64,000 nt of DNA from Pseudomonas sp. WN033 (GTDB lineage Bacteria > Pseudomonadota > Gammaproteobacteria > Pseudomonadales > Pseudomonadaceae), in NCBI GenBank assembly GCA_002287035.1, contig NSKG01000008.1:124001-188000 (forward strand), in the 5' to 3' direction. Shown in pieces: positions 58,765 through 64,000 of this stretch (position 1 is the first letter of the stretch; every line of letters starts with the position of its first letter). Below the pieces are notes generated by a model that worked only from the letters and a program-made list of their open reading frames with translations, was not told the origin of the DNA and searched no databases. Position numbers and translations under genes: made by a program.

Positions 58765-59829
58765 ATGCAGGAATTGTTGTTGCACTGTCGTCCGGGGTTC
58801 GAGTCCGAGGCTGCAGCGGAAATGCAGGAGTTGGCCAATGCTTGTGGGTTGGCCGGTTATCCGGTCACCCGTGAGGGGGCGGCCATCGTGCGTTTTGTCT
58901 GCCCGGCTGAGGGCGATGCCGGACGGCTGATGCGCAAACTGGACTTCCAGAGTCTGATCTTTACCCGTCAATGGGCCCTGGGCGACTGGCTTGATGTCGA
59001 CCCCGAGGACCGTATCACGCCAGTCATTCAGGCTTGCGCCAAGGGGCCGCTGGCCTCTTTGCTATGGTTGGAGACCGCCGATACCAACGATGGCAAGGCT
59101 TTGGCGGCACTGCTTAAGAAGCTGCGCAAGCCGCTCGAGAGTGCTTTGGGTAAAACCCGGTTCCTGCGTCCGAACAAGGCAGAACTGCCGCGCCTGCATC
59201 TGCTATTCGAGAGTGGTGAGCGGCTATTCGTCGGTTGGTCCTGGGCCAACAATGCCGCGCCATGGCCGATGGGTATTCCGCGGTTGCGGGTGCCTCGTGA
59301 GGCGCCCAGCCGTTCGACGCTCAAGCTCGAAGAGGCCTGGCATCATTTTATTCCCCGCGAGGAATGGGACAGCCGTCTGGCCCCCGGTATGACAGCAGTG
59401 GATCTGGGGGCAGCGCCTGGTGGTTGGACCTGGCAACTGGTCAACCGGCACATGAAAGTGATTGCTGTGGACAACGGGCCGATGAACCGCAAGTTGATGG
59501 AGAGTGGTCAGGTCGAGCATGTGCAGGCCGATGGTTATCTGTTTCGGCCCAAGCGCCCGGTCCACTGGATGGTTTGCGATATCGTCGACAAGCCTGCCCG
59601 CAGCAGTGCGCTGCTGGCGACCTGGTTGTCCCGGGGCTGGTGCCGGGAGGCAATCATCAACTTTAAGCTGCCGATGAAACGGCGTTACCAGGAAGTGATG
59701 CAGTGCATGGCCCATGTCCAGGATGCTCTGGATGAGGCTGGACTGGAAGCCACGCTGGCCTGCAAACAGCTGTATACCGACCGCGAAGAAGTTACCTGCC
59801 ACGCCCGGATTGTGCGTGGCCACCGGTAA
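58765..59829 (+). CDS. rlmM: 23S rRNA C2498 2'-O-ribose methyltransferase RlmM
   Basis: The 354-residue enzyme methylates C2498 of 23S rRNA. It has the RlmM N-terminal region (ELLLHCRPGFESEAAAEMQELA) and the AdoMet site AVDLGAAPGGWTWQLVNRHMKVIAVDNG near 212-240. ATG at 58765 and length match the family. It is divergent from metR. Confidence 0.95.
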   Translation: MQELLLHCRPGFESEAAAEMQELANACGLAGYPVTREGAAIVRFVCPAEGDAGRLMRKLDFQSLIFTRQWALGDWLDVDPEDRITPVIQACAKGPLASLLWLETADTNDGKALAALLKKLRKPLESALGKTRFLRPNKAELPRLHLLFESGERLFVGWSWANNAAPWPMGIPRLRVPREAPSRSTLKLEEAWHHFIPREEWDSRLAPGMTAVDLGAAPGGWTWQLVNRHMKVIAVDNGPMNRKLMESGQVEHVQADGYLFRPKRPVHWMVCDIVDKPARSSALLATWLSRGWCREAIINFKLPMKRRYQEVMQCMAHVQDALDEAGLEATLACKQLYTDREEVTCHARIVRGHR

Positions 59830-59847
59830 CCCGACGCAGACTAGCCC

Positions 59848-60132
59848 CTACAATGGCTCGAGCAGGGTGATTTTTTCCTGCTCCTGCAGCATGGCGGAGA
59901 ACGGACCGATGCTTTCCTGGCGCTCGGGTGAGTTTTCCCAGCGTTCCCAGGAATGGCGGTTCAGCCAGGTCACGACCACGACCCGGTGATTGGGACGCTC
60001 CAGGTCGCGGTAGGACTCACCGGAAATGAAACCGGGGGATTGAATGGCTTTCTGCAGCACCTGGCGCGCCACTTCTTCGTAGGGTTGCTCGAGGCCTTCG
60101 GCAATGACACGTTCGATCATTACTTTGATCAT
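59848..60132 (-). CDS. Antibiotic biosynthesis monooxygenase-like small protein
   Basis: The 94-residue protein has IKVMIERVIAEGLEQPYEEVARQVLQKAIQSPGFISGESYRDLERPNHRVVVVTWLNRHSW, the ABM ferredoxin-like fold. Many such proteins are small dimeric oxygenases or heme-degrading enzymes, but some have no known activity. Substrate unknown. It is convergent with rlmM, 19 bases apart. Confidence 0.75.
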   Translation of the reverse strand: MIKVMIERVIAEGLEQPYEEVARQVLQKAIQSPGFISGESYRDLERPNHRVVVVTWLNRHSWERWENSPERQESIGPFSAMLQEQEKITLLEPL

Positions 60133-60264
60133 GGAATTTCCTTAAAACAGGCAGATAAAACCGGAGCTTTTCAGACTCCTGTCTATAGTGTCGGTCGGCT
60201 TCGCTCGGCTGGCAAGTGGCAGATATTTACCGGATAATCGGCCCGTACTCTGTGGATGAATGGC

Positions 60265-60507
60265 ATGACTGATTTTGCGAACGAACACCGTCAACTCGAT
60301 ACCCGTGGTCTGACCTGTCCCGAGCCGGTCATGATGCTGCACAATGCCGTGCGCGACCTGGCTGCTGGTGAATTGCTGGAAGTGCTGGCGACAGATCCTT
60401 CGACCCAGCGCGATATTCCCAAGTTCTGCGGGTTTCTGGGGCATGCCTTGCTTGAACAGCGCGAAGAGGCCGGGATTTTCCACTATCTGATCCGCAAGGC
60501 CGGCTGA
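60265..60507 (+). CDS. tusA: Sulfurtransferase TusA
   Basis: The 80-residue protein has [50 protein letters not shown], with the sulfur-carrying Cys in CPEP. TusA passes sulfur for tRNA thiolation. ATG at 60265 matches the E. coli start; ATG at 60256 would add three residues. It is convergent with the DUF3080 gene. Confidence 0.92.
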   Translation: MTDFANEHRQLDTRGLTCPEPVMMLHNAVRDLAAGELLEVLATDPSTQRDIPKFCGFLGHALLEQREEAGIFHYLIRKAG

Positions 60508-60516
60508 CTCTCCGCA

Positions 60517-61590
60517 TTACTCGTTGCGAGCAGCTTCCCAGCCAGACTGGCCAGGCTGCAACTGACAGCGTTCCAGTACCTGCAGCCAGGCCTGGTTATG
60601 GCGCTGGACGCTGACCTGAAAACCTTCCCACAAGGCCTGTTCATGGCCGCTCAGACGCTGCAGGTAAGTCGCGGTTGCCGGTGGTATGTCGGGTACCTCG
60701 CGCAGGCGCGCCAACTGCTGCTGCCAGGGCTGGCCGAGCCGTTGGGCCTGGGCCAGCAGCGGCTGGATTTCGCCGGCATAGTAGGTCACGAAGACGTTGA
60801 ACAAAATTCGCGATTGCGGGGTGGGTTGGCCCAGCGGGCAGAGCCGGGCGGCTCTGGGGCTTTCCAGCATGGCGCTGGCTTGATCCAGGGTGTGGTTCAG
60901 ACGGGCCAGGCTGTGGATCAGCTGGCCGCTGCGCGAGCTGCGTTGCAACGCTTGAAATAACGGATCAAGCACTTCACGGCTGGGCGGTAATTGCTCGGGC
61001 AGCGCCTGGCCTATGCTGCTGAGTTCGGCCAGCGCCTGCAGCGCCGGGGTGTCAGAGATGCCCGGGTCTGGCGGTAGTGGCTGGTCGGCAAAGCGCAGGT
61101 AGTATTCGAATTCGCTGCTGGCGTTCAGGGCATTCCAGAATACCGCTGGCAGGCTGGCCCGTTTGGCGGCACCGATGCTTTCAAGCAGGGTTTGCAGCTC
61201 GCTGCGTCTGGGGTCGTCGGCAATCACCAGCAGGCACTCGTCGAGCGCCCGTAACAATTGCCCTTCATGTGCCAGTCGGTGGCTGGCTGGCATCAACCGG
61301 CCGAGGCTGCTGTTGCGTTCGCTGATGCGCTGCTGCAGGGCGTGGCAGTGTCGTGACTCCACCACCAGATCCAGCAGGCTCAAGCGTTGCTCGGCTACCG
61401 TCTGTACCCGTTCACGTCGCTCGGGCATTCGGTAATGACTCAAATGACGTGAGTCAAACTGGCTGACGGGCTGCTCAAGCACTCGGCCCAGACGGGTCAG
61501 ATAGTTATCCATCTGGCGGCTGGCCGGCGCACCAACGTCACAACCGGTCAGCAGCAGGGCAAGACTGAGCAGCGCGATGAGAGACTTCAT
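60517..61590 (-). CDS. DUF3080 family lipoprotein
   Basis: The 357-residue protein begins with a lipoprotein signal (LLSLALLLTGCDVG) and matches the Pseudomonas DUF3080 family. It is helical with SSIGQALPEQLPPSREVLDPLFQALQRSSRS and conserved cysteines. Function unknown. It is probably anchored in a membrane by Cys17. Confidence 0.8.
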   Translation of the reverse strand: MKSLIALLSLALLLTGCDVGAPASRQMDNYLTRLGRVLEQPVSQFDSRHLSHYRMPERRERVQTVAEQRLSLLDLVVESRHCHALQQRISERNSSLGRLMPASHRLAHEGQLLRALDECLLVIADDPRRSELQTLLESIGAAKRASLPAVFWNALNASSEFEYYLRFADQPLPPDPGISDTPALQALAELSSIGQALPEQLPPSREVLDPLFQALQRSSRSGQLIHSLARLNHTLDQASAMLESPRAARLCPLGQPTPQSRILFNVFVTYYAGEIQPLLAQAQRLGQPWQQQLARLREVPDIPPATATYLQRLSGHEQALWEGFQVSVQRHNQAWLQVLERCQLQPGQSGWEAARNE

Positions 61591-61655
61591 CGTCGAACTC
61601 CAACAGGGCTGCCTTTAGTATGCCATGCGGGTAAGAACCACTGCCAAATCGTAGA

Positions 61656-63068
61656 TTACGGCGAGTGTCGGGGCTGCCTGCGTTTGGCCTCATGACGTTT
61701 GCGGCGGGCACCAACCCGGGCCAGGCGAATCGACAGAAACAACGCTGCGGCGCTCAGGCCGATGATCAGCCCCTGCCAGAAACCGGCTGGCCCACGGGCT
61801 GGGCCGAGCAGATCGGTCAGCCCCAGTACATAACCGCATGGCATGCCGACCAGCCAGTAGGCGACGATGGTCAGCAGCATGGGCCGGCGAGTGTCCTGAT
61901 AGCCTCGCAGGGCGCCGGCACAGGCCACTTGCAGGGCATCGGAAAACTGATACAGCGCGGCGTAGAACAGCAAGCTGGCGGCCAGGGCGATGATTTGCTG
62001 ATTGTTGGTGTAGATCAACGGGATGCGATCAGCCAGCCACAACACCAGCGCAGCGGAAAACAGCGCATAGAACAATGAACTGACAATGCCGACCTTGGCG
62101 GCGAACAGTCCGGCCCGGGCACCATGGGCGTTGAGGTTGTGGCTGACCCGCACGGTGATCGCCAGACCCAGGCTGAAGGGCACCATGAACAGCAGTGAGG
62201 TGAAATTCAGGGCCAGTTGGTGGCTGGCGACCACAATCTCCCCCAGTGAGCCGATCAGCAGCGCGATAACCCCGAACATGCTGGTTTCAGCAAACAGCGC
62301 TATGCCGATCGGCAGGCCCAGCCCGAGCAGTTGGCGCTGGGTGAGCCAGCCTGGCCAGTCAAAACGGGCGAACAGGCCGCTTGGAGCAAAGTGTGGCGAG
62401 CGCTTCAGATAGATCACCATGCACAACAGCATGAACCACATCACCAGGGCTGTGGCTATCCCGCAGCCCAGTGCGCCCAGGGCCGGAAAGCCCAGCTTGC
62501 CGTAGACCAGCACATAGTTGGCAGGGATGTTGAGCAGCAGGCCGGCAAAGCCAATCAGCATGGTCGGCATGGTACGTGACATGCCATCGCTCAGGGCGCG
62601 CAGGGCCTGGAACAGGGCGACGGCCGGAAAGCCCATGGCGACGGCCCGCAGGTAGGCCATGGTCGGGTCGATCAGGCTCGGCTCCACCTCCATCAGGATC
62701 AGGACTGGCTCCATGGCGCTGAGAAACAATCCGCACAGACAGCCCAGGAGCAGGCCAAGCCACAATCCCTGGCGTATCAGTGCGCCGGTGTCAGCCAGGC
62801 GGTCAGCGCCGTGACTGGCGGCGACCTTGGAAGTAAGAATCATCAGGGTGCCGGTCAGAAACAGAAAGGTTGGCACCCAGAAGGCGTTGCCCAGAGCCAC
62901 GGCAGCCAACGCCTGGGCGCTGAAGCGTCCGGCCATGGCGGTGTCGACAAAACCGAGCAGGGTATGGGCGGTTTGAGCGGCGATAATCGGCAAGGCAAGC
63001 CAGATCAGGCTACGCAATTCTGTTACACTGCGCCGCCACCGAGTGGGGTTGGTTTGTCCTGAAGTCAT
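61656..63068 (-). CDS. norM: MATE-family efflux pump, NorM type
   Basis: The 470-residue transporter has about 12 membrane helices and MATE segments IIAAQTAHTLLGFVDTAMAGRFSAQALAAVALGNAFWVPTF and GLPIGIALFAETSMFGVIALLIG. NorM-type pumps export drugs and dyes using Na+ or H+. The substrates here are not known. The tail has a run of basic residues. Confidence 0.9.
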   Translation of the reverse strand: MTSGQTNPTRWRRSVTELRSLIWLALPIIAAQTAHTLLGFVDTAMAGRFSAQALAAVALGNAFWVPTFLFLTGTLMILTSKVAASHGADRLADTGALIRQGLWLGLLLGCLCGLFLSAMEPVLILMEVEPSLIDPTMAYLRAVAMGFPAVALFQALRALSDGMSRTMPTMLIGFAGLLLNIPANYVLVYGKLGFPALGALGCGIATALVMWFMLLCMVIYLKRSPHFAPSGLFARFDWPGWLTQRQLLGLGLPIGIALFAETSMFGVIALLIGSLGEIVVASHQLALNFTSLLFMVPFSLGLAITVRVSHNLNAHGARAGLFAAKVGIVSSLFYALFSAALVLWLADRIPLIYTNNQQIIALAASLLFYAALYQFSDALQVACAGALRGYQDTRRPMLLTIVAYWLVGMPCGYVLGLTDLLGPARGPAGFWQGLIIGLSAAALFLSIRLARVGARRKRHEAKRRQPRHSP

Positions 63069-63126
63069 GGGGCAGGGATGGGCTCAACAAAAGCGCCTCA
63101 TCCTATCAAGTTACTCACTATTGTCT

Positions 63127-63285
63127 AGGGAACCTATGAAAAACTACCTGCGTTGGCAATACTGCGTTAAAAACAGCCTCAAAATGCTCATTTACACCAC
63201 GTAAACTGCGCTTTTTCGGCTGTTTTTTCGGGGCCGCCATCGGCCTTGTCTTGCCTGGCTCGCTTACGTTTTTCAGAGGTTCCCT
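63127..63285. repeat. MITE-like element with 18-bp terminal inverted repeats
   Basis: AGGGAACCTATGAAAAAC at 63127-63144 and GTTTTTCAGAGGTTCCCT at 63268-63285 pair with one mismatch in 18. The 159-base interior is palindrome-rich and has no gene. No clear target duplication is seen. It ends 9 bases before epmC, so it replaces that gene's upstream region. Confidence 0.75.
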
Positions 63286-63294
63286 CGCTCGCTG

Positions 63295-63831
63295 ATGAAC
63301 CACGACTACCAGGATCTTGTCCGTATTTTCTCCGAGTGCTTCGAAGCCGAGTACAACACGGTACTGGTGGCTGGTGCTGACGAGCCTGAGTATCTGCCGG
63401 CCGATGCCGAGCATCCGCGTCATCGGATTATTTTTGCCCATGGTTTCTTTCGCAGCGCCCTGCATGAGGTGGCTCACTGGTGCGTTGCTGGGCCGCAGCG
63501 GCGTTTGCTGGCCGATTTCGGCTATTGGTATGCTCCCGACGGGCGTAGCGCCGAGCAGCAGCAGGCGTTTGAGCAGGTTGAAGTCAAGCCGCAGGCCTAC
63601 GAATGGCTGTTCTGTCAGGCTGCCGGTCACAAGTTCCGGGTCAGCCTGGACAATCTCAATGGTGAGCCTACCGATTCCAGCTTATTCAAGCAGCGGGTGC
63701 TGGAGCAGACTCTGCACTTTCTGAACGCCGGATTGCCCGAGCGTCCAGCCCGATTTGTCCAGGCCCTGCTGGCGTTCTACCGCCCAGGAGCCCGGCTGCA
63801 TGCTGCGGACTTCAGCCTCGAGCAGTTGTAG
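63295..63831 (+). CDS. epmC: Elongation factor P hydroxylase EpmC
   Basis: The 178-residue protein matches EpmC/YfcM, which hydroxylates the modified lysine of elongation factor P. It has IIFAHGFFRSALHEVAHWCVAGPQRRLLADFGYWYAPDGR, with the metal-binding HEVAH. ATG at 63295 is preceded by a MITE-like element. It is convergent with the next gene, one base apart. Confidence 0.92.
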   Translation: MNHDYQDLVRIFSECFEAEYNTVLVAGADEPEYLPADAEHPRHRIIFAHGFFRSALHEVAHWCVAGPQRRLLADFGYWYAPDGRSAEQQQAFEQVEVKPQAYEWLFCQAAGHKFRVSLDNLNGEPTDSSLFKQRVLEQTLHFLNAGLPERPARFVQALLAFYRPGARLHAADFSLEQL

Positions 63832-63832
63832 T

Positions 63833-64000
63833 TCAGCCTGGAGCGCCAGCCCGGCCAATATCAAACAGTGGCTCATCACCGCTCAGCAGACTGAAGCGTG
63901 GCTGGCTGCTGCGGGTCGGGGCCAGACGCAGGAAACTCATGATTTCATCACGGCTCTGTTGCCAGGTGGCCTTGCTCTCCAGGTCAAGGAAGTGGCCGGC
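63833..64000 (-). CDS. Alpha/beta hydrolase, C-terminal part (cut by window edge)
   Basis: The minus strand encodes 55 residues, AGHFLDLESKATWQQSRDEIMSFLRLAP and the tail SLLSGDEPLFDIGRAGAPG. The GHF histidine and the following helix are typical of alpha/beta hydrolases. The rest of the gene lies beyond 64000, so the exact family cannot be stated. Confidence 0.65.
   Translation of the reverse strand, partial: AGHFLDLESKATWQQSRDEIMSFLRLAPTRSSQPRFSLLSGDEPLFDIGRAGAPG

Noticed and set aside
63682-63879. Minus-strand frame overlapping epmC end
   Set aside because: It is a shadow frame; the real minus-strand gene uses another frame and ends at 63833.

Overview
The window is chromosomal DNA of a pseudomonad. 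It carries REP palindromes with the GTAG head typical of Pseudomonas, a REP-associated tyrosine transposase, and protein families characteristic of Pseudomonadaceae (WbpBDE and WbpM, DUF3135, DUF3080, MetR, EpmC). A Halopseudomonas or P. pertucinogena/stutzeri-like organism would fit, but genus is inference. No rRNA, tRNA or CRISPR array was recognised.

Positions 1-14311 are an O-antigen cluster, all on the plus strand. WbpB (cut by the window edge), WbpD and WbpE make a 2,3-diacetamido-glucuronic acid nucleotide sugar. Wzx flippase, Wzy-type polymerase and a GT4 transferase form a T-rich core that looks horizontally acquired. Gmd, Fcl, Gmm and ManC make and balance GDP-fucose and GDP-mannose. 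A GT2 transferase, a nucleotide-sugar reductase, a small phosphoglycosyl transferase and WbpM finish the cluster and probably make and load the first sugar.

Positions 14392-25514 hold precursor genes (galU, a degenerate UDP-glucose dehydrogenase paralogue, pgi, manB, galE, glmS). Three toxin-antitoxin-like modules (HI0073/HI0074-type, VapBC, MntA/HepT) and several repeat families sit among them. The dehydrogenase paralogue has lost its catalytic cysteine and NAD motifs but is intact and translationally coupled to pgi.

Positions 25617-38344 hold an Aer-like receptor, aconitase, a secreted beta-propeller protein, a RAYT transposase inside a REP cluster, an SH3 membrane protein, PpnN, and a DAHP synthase. 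The DAHP synthase has two successive aromatic-rich leader ORFs and a strong intrinsic terminator ahead of it. This unannotated attenuation-like region is the most interesting regulatory feature seen.

Positions 38446-47389 carry ethanolamine catabolism (AraC-type EutR, EutBC, permease), a MaoC protein, a TAXI-TRAP transporter, and a fragment of a second ethanolamine permease. Positions 47418-52328 carry a dead transposase remnant with its own palindromes, then class Ia ribonucleotide reductase (nrdAB) with candidate NrdR boxes. The remainder holds an RstAB-like two-component system, a QsdR-type TetR regulator, an SDR, a secreted polyester-hydrolase-like enzyme, MetR, RlmM, a small monooxygenase-like protein, TusA, a DUF3080 lipoprotein, a NorM-type MATE pump, a MITE-like element, EpmC, and the end of an alpha/beta hydrolase.
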